DNA of 36,802 nt from Bacteroidota bacterium (GCA_006226345.1 SBHD01000268.1:1-36802); one strand, 5' to 3'; positions 24,073-33,852 are shown, numbered from the stretch's first letter. The notes: a model not told the origin generated them from the sequence alone. Translations and numbers: made by a program.

Positions 24073-25776
24073 ATGCAAACAGATACAAGTACCCTGACCC
24101 CTTTACAGCGCTTTTGGCGCTTATTAAAACCGGATCGCAAAGAGATCCGGAATGTGTATGTATATGCTGTTTTTAACGGCTTGGTGAGCCTGTCGTTGCC
24201 TTTGGGCATTCAGGCGATCGTCAACCTGATCCAGGGCGGTCAGGTCAGTACATCCTGGATCGTACTGGTGGTTTTTGTAGTATTAGGTGTGGCCGTCACC
24301 GGTGTATTGCAGATCTTTCAGTTGCGGATCACAGAAAATCTGCAACAGAAGATCTTTACCAGGGCTGCATTCGAGTTTGCCTACCGCATTCCACGTATCC
24401 GGCTGGAGGCCTTGTACCGGCATTATGCACCGGAACTGATGAACCGTTTTTTCGATACGATTTCGGTACAAAAAGGCCTGTCCAAGATTCTGATCGATTT
24501 TTCTGCAGCTAGTTTGCAGGTGATCTTTGGCTTATTGCTCCTGTCGTTCTACCATCCCTTCTTTATTCTCTTCAGCCTGATCCTGATCCTCCTGGTATAT
24601 GTGATCATGCAGATGACCGGCCGGCGGGGACTGGTCACCAGTCTGCAAGAGTCCAAATACAAATATGAGGTGGCGCATTGGCTGGAGGAACTGGCGCGGA
24701 CTTCCACTACGTTCAAACTCGCTGGCAAGACGGATCTGCCACTGCAGCGCGCCGACACTCAGATCGGGAAATACCTGGCGGCGCGGGAGAGTCATTTTCG
24801 TGTACTGGTGCAACAATATTCCATGCTGGTGGTGTTCAAAGTCGTGGTGGCAACCGGCTTGTTGGCCATTGGCGGAATTCTGGTAATGGAACAACTGATG
24901 AACATCGGACAGTTTATTGCTGCCGAGATCATTATCCTGCTGGTCATGGCTTCCGTGGAAAAACTAATCCTCAGCCTCGAAACGATCTACGATGTACTTA
25001 CTGCGCTTGCCAAGATCGGACAGGTCACGGACTTACAACTGGAAAAGGGGACCGGTATCAATCTGGAAGAGGAGTGTAAGGATTGTGGGGTTGAGATCGA
25101 CCTCAAAGATGTATGTTTTGCCTACCCCGATCAGCACCCCGGGATCCTCAACGGACTGACGCTGTCGATCCGTGCAGGGGAAAAGCTCGTGGTGGCCGGG
25201 CCTAACGGTGCCGGTAAGAGCACCCTGCTCCAGATACTGGCTGGTTTGTACGACGTGCAGGAAGGAATAGTTGCCTACAACGGTATACCCAGGGGTAATA
25301 TTGACCTATCTTCTTTGCGGACGGTAATCGGTGACTTCCTCAGCCAGGAACAATTATTTGAAGGTACCATACTGGAGAATATCGCCATGGGACGGGAGAC
25401 TGCCACTTTTGAAAATGTAAAATGGGCAGTGGGACATTTGGGACTGAATAGTTTCATTAAATCGCTGCCGGATGGTTATGAAACGGTATTGGATCCGCAA
25501 GGCCGGAAATTGCCGCGAAGTACAATGCAAAAACTCCTGCTGGCCCGTAGCATTGCTGATAAACCCAAATTACTGCTCCTGGAGGATGCCTTTGAACATA
25601 TTGATGAGCAGGAACGCATTCGGATTATCGATTTCCTGATGGATAAAGCGAACCGGTGGACCCTGGTGGCGGTTTCTGCCGATCCGTACCTGGCAAAGAT
25701 TGCCGACCGGATTGTGTACCTGAAAGATGGCCGGCTTGACGACTTGGGCAGCCCGGCCCGCAAAACAAAAAAATAA
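24073..25776 (+). CDS. ABC transporter, fused membrane and ATP-binding domains with non-canonical ATPase motifs
   Basis: Half-transporter type ABC protein, 567 residues from the ATG at 24073; the frame runs up to a TTG at 24010 without added family sequence. Residues 1-300 form a six-helix exporter membrane domain with no N-terminal C39 peptidase. The ATPase domain has a normal Walker A (GPNGAGKS, 376-383) and a Q-loop (FLSQEQLF). The signature motif is LPRST (480-484) instead of LSGGQ, the Walker B is LLLLED (Glu504-Asp505 instead of Asp-Glu), and the H-loop has SAD (535-537) with no His. I recall this motif set from homologous Bacteroidota transporters, so it is more likely a family trait than decay. 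It heads an operon with HlyD-, thioesterase- and TolC-type genes, so it probably powers a type I-like exporter. Confidence 0.85.
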   Translation: MQTDTSTLTPLQRFWRLLKPDRKEIRNVYVYAVFNGLVSLSLPLGIQAIVNLIQGGQVSTSWIVLVVFVVLGVAVTGVLQIFQLRITENLQQKIFTRAAFEFAYRIPRIRLEALYRHYAPELMNRFFDTISVQKGLSKILIDFSAASLQVIFGLLLLSFYHPFFILFSLILILLVYVIMQMTGRRGLVTSLQESKYKYEVAHWLEELARTSTTFKLAGKTDLPLQRADTQIGKYLAARESHFRVLVQQYSMLVVFKVVVATGLLAIGGILVMEQLMNIGQFIAAEIIILLVMASVEKLILSLETIYDVLTALAKIGQVTDLQLEKGTGINLEEECKDCGVEIDLKDVCFAYPDQHPGILNGLTLSIRAGEKLVVAGPNGAGKSTLLQILAGLYDVQEGIVAYNGIPRGNIDLSSLRTVIGDFLSQEQLFEGTILENIAMGRETATFENVKWAVGHLGLNSFIKSLPDGYETVLDPQGRKLPRSTMQKLLLARSIADKPKLLLLEDAFEHIDEQERIRIIDFLMDKANRWTLVAVSADPYLAKIADRIVYLKDGRLDDLGSPARKTKK

Positions 25777-25781
25777 TTGCC

Positions 25782-27131
25782 ATGCTCAATATCTCGCTGA
25801 ACCGCGTAAACGAAAATATCGACCGGGAGAAATTCGCTTCTTTCCGGCTTGTAGAGAGCCGGAAGTCCGGGAAAGTATTTATCCGTCTGATAGGGGCCCT
25901 GTTCGGAGTTGCACTGCTGACCATGTTCATACCCTGGACCCAGAACATCCGGTCCGGCGGAGCGGTCACGACCCTGCAGCCCGATCAGCGTCCGCAGACG
26001 ATCCATACGATCATACCCGGCCGGATGGAGAAATGGTATGTCCGGGAGGGGGATTTCGTCCGGAAAGGTGATACCATCCTTTTTATCTCGGAGATCAAGG
26101 ATGACTATTTCGATCCCAATCTGCTGGACCGTACCAATGCCCAGCTCGAGGCCAAATCCCGGGCTGTCGGATCCTATTCGGGGAAAGTCCGCGCCCTCAA
26201 CAACCAGATCGATGCACTCCGGCAAACCGGGGTTCTGAAACTGCAACAGGCCGAAAACAAACTCCGGCAGGCAGGCCTGAAAGTAACCAGCGACAGCATC
26301 GACTACCAGGCCTACCTGATCAATTATGATATTGCCAAAGAGCAATACCAGCGGATGGAGCAATTGTACAAGGCCGGGCTAAAGTCGCTGACCGACCTTG
26401 AAAACCGGCGGCTCAAGATGCAGAAAGCCCAGGCAGACATGATCTCGGCTGAAAACAAGCTCCTGACCAGTCAGAACGAAGTGCTCAACGCCCGGGTAGA
26501 ACTGACGTCCATTCAGGCCCAGTACCGCGACGATGTTGCTAAGGCCGAGTCGGATAAGTTCACCGCGTTGTCCAGCAAATACGATGCGGAAGCTACTGTT
26601 ACCAAACTGCAGAACCAGTATATGAATTACTCGGTGCGTTCCGGTATGTATTATATCACGGCGCCCCAGGATGGCTATGTGACTCAAGCCATGCAGGCCG
26701 GTATCGGGGAGACGATCAAGGAAGGCGAACCGATCGTAAGTATCATGCCGGCACGATACGACCTGGCGGTAGCCATGTACGTACGCCCAATCGACCTGCC
26801 CCTGCTCGAAAAAGGGCAGCGTGTGCGGATCCAGTTTGACGGCTGGCCGGCGATTGTGTTTTCGGGTTGGCCCAACACCAGTTATGGCACCTATGGGGGG
26901 CAGGTCTTTGCCATTGACAATTTTATCAGCGAGAATGGTATGTACCGGGTCCTGGTAGCCCAGGACCCTGAAGATCATCCCTGGCCCGGGGCATTGCGGG
27001 TCGGCGCAGGGACTACTAATATGGTTCTCCTGAAGGACGTTCCTATCTGGTATGAGTTGTGGCGGCAGATCAATGGATTTCCGCCCGATTTTTACAAAGT
27101 CCAAACCGTGGATACAAAAAAGAAGAAATGA
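25782..27131 (+). CDS. HlyD-family periplasmic adaptor
   Basis: Membrane-fusion protein linking the ABC exporter to the outer-membrane channel, 449 residues. A single membrane segment lies at about 33-51 (FIRLIGALFGVALLTMFIPW). The lipoyl-like half motif is at 71-103 (RPQTIHTIIPGRMEKWYVREGDFV), and a long coiled coil runs from about 108 to 285. The second lipoyl half and beta-barrel follow (YITAPQDGYVTQAM, GETIKEGEPIVSIMP, YVRPIDLPLLEKGQRV). It starts 5 bases after the ABC gene. Its stop overlaps the next start as ATGA. Confidence 0.9.
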   Translation: MLNISLNRVNENIDREKFASFRLVESRKSGKVFIRLIGALFGVALLTMFIPWTQNIRSGGAVTTLQPDQRPQTIHTIIPGRMEKWYVREGDFVRKGDTILFISEIKDDYFDPNLLDRTNAQLEAKSRAVGSYSGKVRALNNQIDALRQTGVLKLQQAENKLRQAGLKVTSDSIDYQAYLINYDIAKEQYQRMEQLYKAGLKSLTDLENRRLKMQKAQADMISAENKLLTSQNEVLNARVELTSIQAQYRDDVAKAESDKFTALSSKYDAEATVTKLQNQYMNYSVRSGMYYITAPQDGYVTQAMQAGIGETIKEGEPIVSIMPARYDLAVAMYVRPIDLPLLEKGQRVRIQFDGWPAIVFSGWPNTSYGTYGGQVFAIDNFISENGMYRVLVAQDPEDHPWPGALRVGAGTTNMVLLKDVPIWYELWRQINGFPPDFYKVQTVDTKKKK

Positions 27132-27517
27132 ACTTTTACAGCCGTAAACTGATCAAACCCGAAGACCTGAACGCCAACAACACGCTGTTTGGCGGCAAAC
27201 TCCTGCAATGGATCGATGAGGAAGCGGGTATTTATGCCATGACCAAACTGGACAGCCCCAAGGTTGTGACCAAATACATGTCCGAGATCAACTTTGTCAG
27301 CTCGGCACGCCAGGCAGATGTGATCGAGATCGGTCTGCGCTTTATTGCTGTGGGGCGCACGTCTATCACGTTTGCCTGTGAAGTGCGCAACCTCTTTACC
27401 CGGAAAACGATCATCACTATTGACCGGATCGTCTTTGTAAATGTGGACCAGAACGAACGCCCCAAGCCACACGGTAAAACATTACACGATATCCAGGAAA
27501 CAGCCCGATTCGAATGA
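27128..27517 (+). CDS. Acyl-CoA thioesterase, hotdog fold (YciA/4HBT type)
   Basis: 129 residues from the ATG at 27128. The frame is open back to 27059, but ATGA overlap with the adaptor stop and the domain start point to 27128. The acyl-CoA thioesterase motif is clear: DLNANNTLFGGKLLQWIDE, with catalytic Asp30, then YMSEINFVSSARQADVIEIG and TRKTIITIDRIVFVNVD. Length is that of a single-hotdog enzyme, which normally assembles as a hexamer of dimers. Such enzymes hydrolyse acyl-CoA in the cytoplasm. Both of its ends overlap neighbouring exporter genes by four bases, so it is translationally coupled to them. Confidence 0.9.
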   Translation: MNFYSRKLIKPEDLNANNTLFGGKLLQWIDEEAGIYAMTKLDSPKVVTKYMSEINFVSSARQADVIEIGLRFIAVGRTSITFACEVRNLFTRKTIITIDRIVFVNVDQNERPKPHGKTLHDIQETARFE

Positions 27518-28920
27518 TGCGATATGCCTTTGCCCTCCTGTTGGCCACTTTCCTGGCCGGTACGATCTCCGCTCAGCGGGATAGTGTAGTGGTACTCCCG
27601 TTCGAGGCTTACATGGACCTCGTTCGTAACCAGCATCCTGTAGCCATACAGGCCCGCTTGTCCCCGCAGGAAGGGGATGCTTACCTGCTTAAAGCTAAGG
27701 GAGGTTTTGATCCCAAGGCCTACACGGCGCTGGCTCAAAAATATTTTGATGGTAAGCAATATTACAGCCGGCTCGGTGCAGGACTAAAAGTGCCTACCTG
27801 GTTTGGCCTTTCGGTGCAGGCCGGTTATGAACAAAACGGCGGGGTATACCTCGATCCGGAAAATACCACGCCCGGCCCCGGGCTGCTTTATGCCGGCGTT
27901 TCCTGGTCGGTGGGGCAGGGGCTGTTTATCGATAAACGCCGTGCCGAGCTGCGCAAGGCGCAGGCCTACAGGGAAATTACACGGCTGGAGCAGCAGGTGA
28001 TGATGAACGAGTTATTATATGCTGCCGGAAAAGCATACTGGGACTGGTTTATGGCCTATAATGCCCTCTCGGTTTATGAAAATGCACTCCAGCTCGCCAC
28101 CGAACGCCTCAATGCGGTGAAGCAGGGTGCGCTGTTGGGCGACCGGCCCTTCATTGATACGCTGGAAGCCGGTATCCAGGTGCAAAACCGGACGCTGTAT
28201 GTACAACAGGCCCGGCTGGACTTTGCCAATGCGACCGCTTTGTTGTCCGTCTATCTGTGGGACGAAGGGCTGGTCCCGCTTGAACCCTCCGACCAAACGA
28301 TTCCATTACGCCCGACCGATTTGGACAATTCTGCGCAGGTCGATCCTGCGTTGCGCCTGCAACTGGATTCCCTGGTGCGCAGCCACCCGGAAGTGCAACA
28401 GTACGGATACAAACTCGACCAGCTCACCATCGACAGGCGATGGAAACAAGAGCAGTTGAAACCAGTGCTCAACCTGAAATATAACGCCCTTACGGAGCCG
28501 GTTGGCAATGACCTTTTGGCTGCCTATGATGTCAATAACTATACATGGGGCCTGGAGTTCAATATGCCGATCTTCCTGCGTAAGGAACGCGGTGACCTGC
28601 GGTTGGCCGATATCAAGATCCGGCAAACCCAACTTGAACTGGTCAATAAACAGGCAGGCCTGGCATACAAGACAAGTTCAGCGTTCAATACATGGCTTAC
28701 AACTCGGGAACAGGTCGCCCTGTATACCCGGACGGTACAGGATTACTACGGACTCCTGGAAGGAGAACGGCAGCTGTTCGCGATCGGTGAAAGCTCACTG
28801 TTTATGGTCAACTCCCGGGAACTGGGCTATATCAATGCGCAGTTAAAACTGATCGAACTTCAGGCGAAAAGCCAGAAAGCCGGTCTGGAAATCCGCTTTG
28901 CTTTGGGGAATCTGAATTAG
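27514..28920 (+). CDS. TolC-family outer-membrane channel protein
   Basis: 468 residues with a signal peptide (MMRYAFALLLATFLAGTISA-Q). Typical of TolC-like outer-membrane efflux proteins: two long helical repeats (about 140-260 and 350-468) with periodic Ala/Leu/Gln and patterns such as RRAELRKAQAYREITRLEQQ and DLRLADIKIRQTQLELV, and strand pairs for the barrel (YSRLGAGLKVPTWFGLSVQAGYEQ, YTWGLEFNMPIFL). Its ATG overlaps the thioesterase stop. It is the last gene of the unit and converges on the WD40/TPR gene with only six bases between. Confidence 0.88.
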   Translation: MMRYAFALLLATFLAGTISAQRDSVVVLPFEAYMDLVRNQHPVAIQARLSPQEGDAYLLKAKGGFDPKAYTALAQKYFDGKQYYSRLGAGLKVPTWFGLSVQAGYEQNGGVYLDPENTTPGPGLLYAGVSWSVGQGLFIDKRRAELRKAQAYREITRLEQQVMMNELLYAAGKAYWDWFMAYNALSVYENALQLATERLNAVKQGALLGDRPFIDTLEAGIQVQNRTLYVQQARLDFANATALLSVYLWDEGLVPLEPSDQTIPLRPTDLDNSAQVDPALRLQLDSLVRSHPEVQQYGYKLDQLTIDRRWKQEQLKPVLNLKYNALTEPVGNDLLAAYDVNNYTWGLEFNMPIFLRKERGDLRLADIKIRQTQLELVNKQAGLAYKTSSAFNTWLTTREQVALYTRTVQDYYGLLEGERQLFAIGESSLFMVNSRELGYINAQLKLIELQAKSQKAGLEIRFALGNLN

Positions 28921-28926
28921 GGTACT

Positions 28927-31900
28927 TTATCCCCCTTCATCACGAACTCCGACAGACTCCCAATCTGCCGCCTCCATTTCTATCGCAGCGGGTTTGATCT
29001 TCAGGATCAGACTGCGCAGGTCGGGCAACGGGACACCGGCCCGATGAAGGTCGCGAAAATCCTTGAACAGAAGTTCCCATGTATCGAGGCTGCCATAGGT
29101 ACTCTGAAGAAATTCCTTATAGATCTGAATGGCCTGATCACGGTCGCCCGGCAGCTGGCGCAACAGGTAGGCGTGTGCCAGGTTAGTCTTGAACAGGGTC
29201 CTGTATTGATAGTATTTAAAGGTAGAGCTGGTATCGAAATATAATTGTACCTCGTCGTTCAGGCGGATAACACGCTGCAAACGGGCAGTGTCGCAGGTGC
29301 GGCTGAACAGAAGATAATAGGATTGATTGAGCATGGCATCCAGCCAGTTGTTGTGCCAGATGCTGGCAGCGCCCGGTTGCTCGAGCATTTTTTTGGCCAG
29401 CCCGGAGGCAGTCACACTTGCCTGTAGCGCCGAATCCCACTGGTCCAGGCAGGAAGTCGCATAGATCTGTGGATACATTCGGTAAAAATCGACAGCGGTA
29501 GAATCTATCTGCACACGGGTTTGCAGCCGGGCGTCCCGAAGCCGGCCGGCAAATGCCAGTAGGCGCCGCCGTTGGTCGGGCAGGTGCTTTGCCATCTGAT
29601 CGATATCAAACAATGCCTGCCCGAGTTTATCATCGGTGTAAATATTTCCGTACTCCAGCAGGGCTCTGATCTCATTGTCTTCCAGCAGGGCCACGTGGCC
29701 GAAATACAGGCGATGAATACCTTCTGTCCGGTCGTTTTGAGCTTGTTCAAAAGACTGAAGAGCAGCCGGGGCATTGCCTTGCATCAAATAGGTAACACCT
29801 ATCCGTACAGCCAGCAATCCATTTAGCTCATCCCGGTACTGTTGCTGAAGGGTCTGGTCATTCTGCACAAAGGTTTGGAGTTTGTTGGCTTCGTGCAGCC
29901 CTTCCCGGTAGGCCTCTTGGGCAGCGGCAAAACGATTCATATTGTAATTGGCTTCCCCGATCCGGAGATATGTATGGGCTAGATTTAACAGCCGGCTGAC
30001 TTCCCGGGGCCGACTCCTGAATGACTCAAAATCGCTCAGGTAGCCTGCTGCCTTGCTATAGTATCGGATCGCCTGCGGACCGGACTGCTCAAAGTCGGCG
30101 GCCTCGGAATAGGCTTCACTCAGGGCTAATAATACTTTTTCCTGCTCCTGGGAATATATCGCGGGATTCAGGCGTTGCAGCTGCCGGGTATCAGCCAGGG
30201 CGACTTCCAGGAGCCGGACCTTTTCCCGCTTGTACCGGCTGGATTGTGAAATATTGAGCCGCCTGAAAATGCGCCAGCGCACCTGCATTTCATTCCCCAG
30301 TAAATTGTCGGTCGTGCCGGCAGTTCTGTTTTCGCACAACTGCTGATAGGCGGAAAAATCTCCGAACAGACCGCAAAGGCAGTCCAGTTGTTCAGGCCGG
30401 ATCAGGTCATATTCCATCAGTTGCCGTACTTGCGCCTGCAGGCTGTCCAGGATGCGGGGATTGATAATTCCATCCCCAGACCCGGTATCCGCAACACGTA
30501 TAGCCCATTCGGCATACTGTCGGGCAGCCTCCCGCTGATAATTTTGCAGTAGTGCCGTGTGCGCGGCGGCGCGTATCGCCGCGGGGGAGTTCCCGAAGTC
30601 ACGTTTCATAGCCTCGGCCACCTGCCGGGCAGCGTTGGTCTGGTTGCGCAGGAGCAGTTTCCAGTGATAGTCGTCAAACATTTCCAGCAAAATAGGACGG
30701 AGTACATTCTGTGTGCTGCTGTCCAGTTGCCCATATAGAATGCCGGCCCTGCTGCATGAATTTCCGACCCTGCTGATGTTGTTACTGTAGAGCGCAGTTT
30801 CCCGGAAATAGTCAAAAAAGGAACGGATCAGGGGCAGGTCACCGGAGGCGGCCAGCCGGGTGAAATTATTGGGGTAATCGAGCGCTTCCTCCAGGTTGTA
30901 TTCCCGGATCTGGCTGGGCTGAAAGGCGATCAGTTTTCTGAAATCGGTTTGGACGCCGGCCCGGATCAGGGAAACCTCGAGATCACGGGTCAGTAACTGG
31001 CTGCCCAGATACAGGATTTCCAGGCGTCGGCCTCCTTCCACGAATTTCAGACGGACAATACCGGTAAAATCCTGTTCGTCATCGCCGGGTGGTTTGGCCC
31101 AGGAAAACCGCGCCTGGCCATTCCGGATATCCCAAAACACCACGGACCCGTCTTCGTATCCTGCGGCCAGTATGTTGCCATCGGGGTGAAAATCCATAGC
31201 CATGACCATGTGGGTGCCGTTTTGCCGGATGCGGATCAGCTCATTCAACAGGTCGGTTTGCCGGAATACACGTATATCCAGACCATCCGTAAATGCAATA
31301 AGCCCCTGACTCTCACAAAAGCGCGTTTCCCGGGTATCATAACCCTGTAGCCGTACCGTGCGTACATTGCTCGCTGCAGGTTTGGCGGGATCCCATAGTT
31401 TAATTACGGTCTGCCCGATCCCCATGCTTGCAGATTCAACAAGGCTGATCACTAGTACCTCATCGGTCTGGGGTACGAAGTGGACCTGCAGGATAGTGCC
31501 GCCAAATCCTTTTGATGCTACCGGCTGACCATCCGGAAGCCGGTAAACGATTACAGAATCCTGGGCCGCCAGACAGACGAACTCCCGGTCTCCGGAACTA
31601 AACGCCCCGGATATTTCGTAGAACTCACCGGGCGGAGAGGGCACTGTGATCTCTTCCCGGCCCAGCTGTCTGGTCAGTATCACGGCATCCGGCCCGGTTC
31701 GGTAGCTTAACCAGTCCTGACCGGCAAGGATATGGGGAAGATCGGCAAATTCGGGTGCTTCGGTATAGTGCAGGATGTCTCCCGGCCTGTCGGGGGAGAC
31801 TTCCAGCAGCGAATCCTGCCGCCAGAGAAAAAGCCGGGTGCCATCGGCATTAGGCTCAATATATTTACAGCCGCCATATGAATTCACCTTCTGGTTGGGA

Positions 31901-33684
31901 CCGTCGCCCAGCATCCACACGGTCAGCTTACCGCTTCCGGTAGTTGAAATAAACATGCGGTTGTCCGGTGAAAATGCGCCGGCCCGCAGGTGCATGGCGG
32001 GGCTGACGGTAGGTACCAGTGCTCCATATTTGAGTATACCGTCCTCGGCGCGCATGATGAACATACGGCTTTCCGAGCCATACAGACTGGCCTGGTACGT
32101 AGCGATATACTCGCTATTGGAACCTATAGCCAGCGCGTTGCCGGCAAAGCGCTGTGCCGGCATGATCAGGCCCGTATCGGGCTGGGCCAGCTGAAATAAC
32201 ACCACTGCGGTGTCATTGGTGAACACTGCCGTTTCAACAGCCGGGTCCATCCATAAATATGGGGTATGTCCCTGGCTGTAATTCCCGATCCGGTAGCCGA
32301 ACTGATACTGTCGCTTCTGGTTCCACGTCTTTTTGCCGGGATCTGCCGGACCGAACACCAGCACACCTTCCCGGTAGCCCAGCCATAACTCATCCGTTCC
32401 GCTGGCCAGGCTCAGGATACCGTACGGGATCTTTATCCCCAGGGGTTGTGGTCTGGCGCGTTCGCTGAAGCCTTTCCGGGTTTTAAAGGCATCCCGCAGG
32501 TCCAGCGAATATATCGCCATTTCTTCCGGATCCAGGTAGTAGAACGTATCGCCGGACGGGCTGAAACAGTACAGCGAAACTTGTGCAGGCACCCGAAGTA
32601 TCTCCCAGGCGTTGCGCCGGAACAGGTAGGCATCTTTGGAAAAAAAGAGCAGGGTGCGTCCGTCCGGTACGGCATCCATGTACTGCATGGTGGTATCTTC
32701 CAGACGGACCGGAATGAACGGTTCAAACGTTTGCGCATCCCACTGAAACAGCAAATGGCGGGAGCGGGCAAAGGCGCAGATAACCGGCTGGCGGCCTTCC
32801 AGAAAGGTCAGCTGTAGATCCTGGTCGAGGTTGTCGCCCAGCTGATAACAAAAGGGGATCTGCATCTGTCGGTTGGATGTGCCAGCATGGATGGAGGGGG
32901 CATAATACAACGCATCGAACATAACCTGCCGGCAGGCATCGTTGTCTTCAGGGGCGATATACTCATTGGCGAAATCAGCCAGGCGGTAGGCCAGCGACCG
33001 GTCGAAGTCGCGGAGCAGCTGCCGGGCTTCGTTCGCGCGGTTGGCAGCCAGCGCATGTCTTGCCTGGCGGATGGCTTCCTGTTCTTTTTTCCGAAGTTCT
33101 TCTTCTGCGGCGGCCCGGCAGGCCTGGATACGTTGATTGGCAAACTGACGGTCGGCCTGATCGGCATCAGCGCAGTTTTTAGCCGCCCGGTAGAGCGCGG
33201 TGGCATCATCCCAATATCCTCCGGCAAAAGCACGCGCAGCCTCTTTGCAGGTTATATCAAAACACTCGGGCTTGTCGTAGCGCAAAAATTGCCGGCTGGG
33301 TCTGAACTTCCGGTGGGTTTCCGGTGTGGCAACGGTTGGAATTGCGACCTGGGCAGCAGTTTCCCGGACCTTTTCTACAGGTTTCGGTGCAATAGTCGCT
33401 TTCGCCTGAATAGATTCGCATGCGGCAATCAGGGTTTTTAATTCTTCCAGCCGGCCCGGCATCCGCAACACATCAGGACAACGTTCAGCATCGCGAAAAA
33501 GCCGCAGAGCGGTCCTGCAGTCACCGCGTTTTTGAGCTGCTTTTCCCTCTTCCAGACTGCGGTCAAAACAATCAAGTTGTATTTCCTGCACCGGTGCCTG
33601 CTGGATATAGTAGGGCATTTTATCGTCCTGTGCGGTGAGTGAAATACTATAGAGAAGCACAATGCCAAGTAGCCGGTAGCGCAT
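28927..33684 (-). CDS. Very large secreted WD40/TPR repeat protein
   Basis: 1585 residues with a signal peptide (MRYRLLGIVLLYSISLTA-Q). The N-terminal 230 residues are helical with TPR-like units and a charged helix near 190 (EEELRKKEQEAIRQARHAL). From about 270 to 870 it has beta-propeller-type repeats; the best WD40 unit is at about 826-860 (MDFHPDGNILAAGYEDGSVVFWDIRNGQARF), and another is near 585 (TGSGKLTVWMLGDG). From about 940 to the end are helical TPR-like repeats. The organisation resembles periplasmic or surface WD40/TPR scaffolds. I do not recognise a named family and cannot assign a function. It faces the TolC gene end to end, and its promoter was not identified. Confidence 0.8.
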   Translation of the reverse strand: MRYRLLGIVLLYSISLTAQDDKMPYYIQQAPVQEIQLDCFDRSLEEGKAAQKRGDCRTALRLFRDAERCPDVLRMPGRLEELKTLIAACESIQAKATIAPKPVEKVRETAAQVAIPTVATPETHRKFRPSRQFLRYDKPECFDITCKEAARAFAGGYWDDATALYRAAKNCADADQADRQFANQRIQACRAAAEEELRKKEQEAIRQARHALAANRANEARQLLRDFDRSLAYRLADFANEYIAPEDNDACRQVMFDALYYAPSIHAGTSNRQMQIPFCYQLGDNLDQDLQLTFLEGRQPVICAFARSRHLLFQWDAQTFEPFIPVRLEDTTMQYMDAVPDGRTLLFFSKDAYLFRRNAWEILRVPAQVSLYCFSPSGDTFYYLDPEEMAIYSLDLRDAFKTRKGFSERARPQPLGIKIPYGILSLASGTDELWLGYREGVLVFGPADPGKKTWNQKRQYQFGYRIGNYSQGHTPYLWMDPAVETAVFTNDTAVVLFQLAQPDTGLIMPAQRFAGNALAIGSNSEYIATYQASLYGSESRMFIMRAEDGILKYGALVPTVSPAMHLRAGAFSPDNRMFISTTGSGKLTVWMLGDGPNQKVNSYGGCKYIEPNADGTRLFLWRQDSLLEVSPDRPGDILHYTEAPEFADLPHILAGQDWLSYRTGPDAVILTRQLGREEITVPSPPGEFYEISGAFSSGDREFVCLAAQDSVIVYRLPDGQPVASKGFGGTILQVHFVPQTDEVLVISLVESASMGIGQTVIKLWDPAKPAASNVRTVRLQGYDTRETRFCESQGLIAFTDGLDIRVFRQTDLLNELIRIRQNGTHMVMAMDFHPDGNILAAGYEDGSVVFWDIRNGQARFSWAKPPGDDEQDFTGIVRLKFVEGGRRLEILYLGSQLLTRDLEVSLIRAGVQTDFRKLIAFQPSQIREYNLEEALDYPNNFTRLAASGDLPLIRSFFDYFRETALYSNNISRVGNSCSRAGILYGQLDSSTQNVLRPILLEMFDDYHWKLLLRNQTNAARQVAEAMKRDFGNSPAAIRAAAHTALLQNYQREAARQYAEWAIRVADTGSGDGIINPRILDSLQAQVRQLMEYDLIRPEQLDCLCGLFGDFSAYQQLCENRTAGTTDNLLGNEMQVRWRIFRRLNISQSSRYKREKVRLLEVALADTRQLQRLNPAIYSQEQEKVLLALSEAYSEAADFEQSGPQAIRYYSKAAGYLSDFESFRSRPREVSRLLNLAHTYLRIGEANYNMNRFAAAQEAYREGLHEANKLQTFVQNDQTLQQQYRDELNGLLAVRIGVTYLMQGNAPAALQSFEQAQNDRTEGIHRLYFGHVALLEDNEIRALLEYGNIYTDDKLGQALFDIDQMAKHLPDQRRRLLAFAGRLRDARLQTRVQIDSTAVDFYRMYPQIYATSCLDQWDSALQASVTASGLAKKMLEQPGAASIWHNNWLDAMLNQSYYLLFSRTCDTARLQRVIRLNDEVQLYFDTSSTFKYYQYRTLFKTNLAHAYLLRQLPGDRDQAIQIYKEFLQSTYGSLDTWELLFKDFRDLHRAGVPLPDLRSLILKIKPAAIEMEAADWESVGVRDEGG

Positions 33685-33802
33685 GGTTGCTGAGTTTAGT
33701 GAGCGGGTTAAAGCTATTGCCGGATGTCCGTTCGAATATCCGTAAGGTCCCCAAAGTCGCTTTTATGCAAAATTGCTTAAAAAAACGGATACCCGCATAA
33801 CT

Positions 33803-33852
33803 GCCTGTTTCGTGCCAAAAATGTCCTGCAGGTCCGTGCCGACTAAACAGGC
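33803..33852. repeat. Inverted repeat between gpsA and the WD40/TPR gene
   Basis: GCCTGTTT (33803-33810) is complementary to AAACAGGC (33845-33852), and the T/A pair outside (33802/33853) also matches. The 34-base loop contains CCTGCAGG. No U tract follows on either strand. The rest of the 243-base gap shows no further clear signal. Confidence 0.4.
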
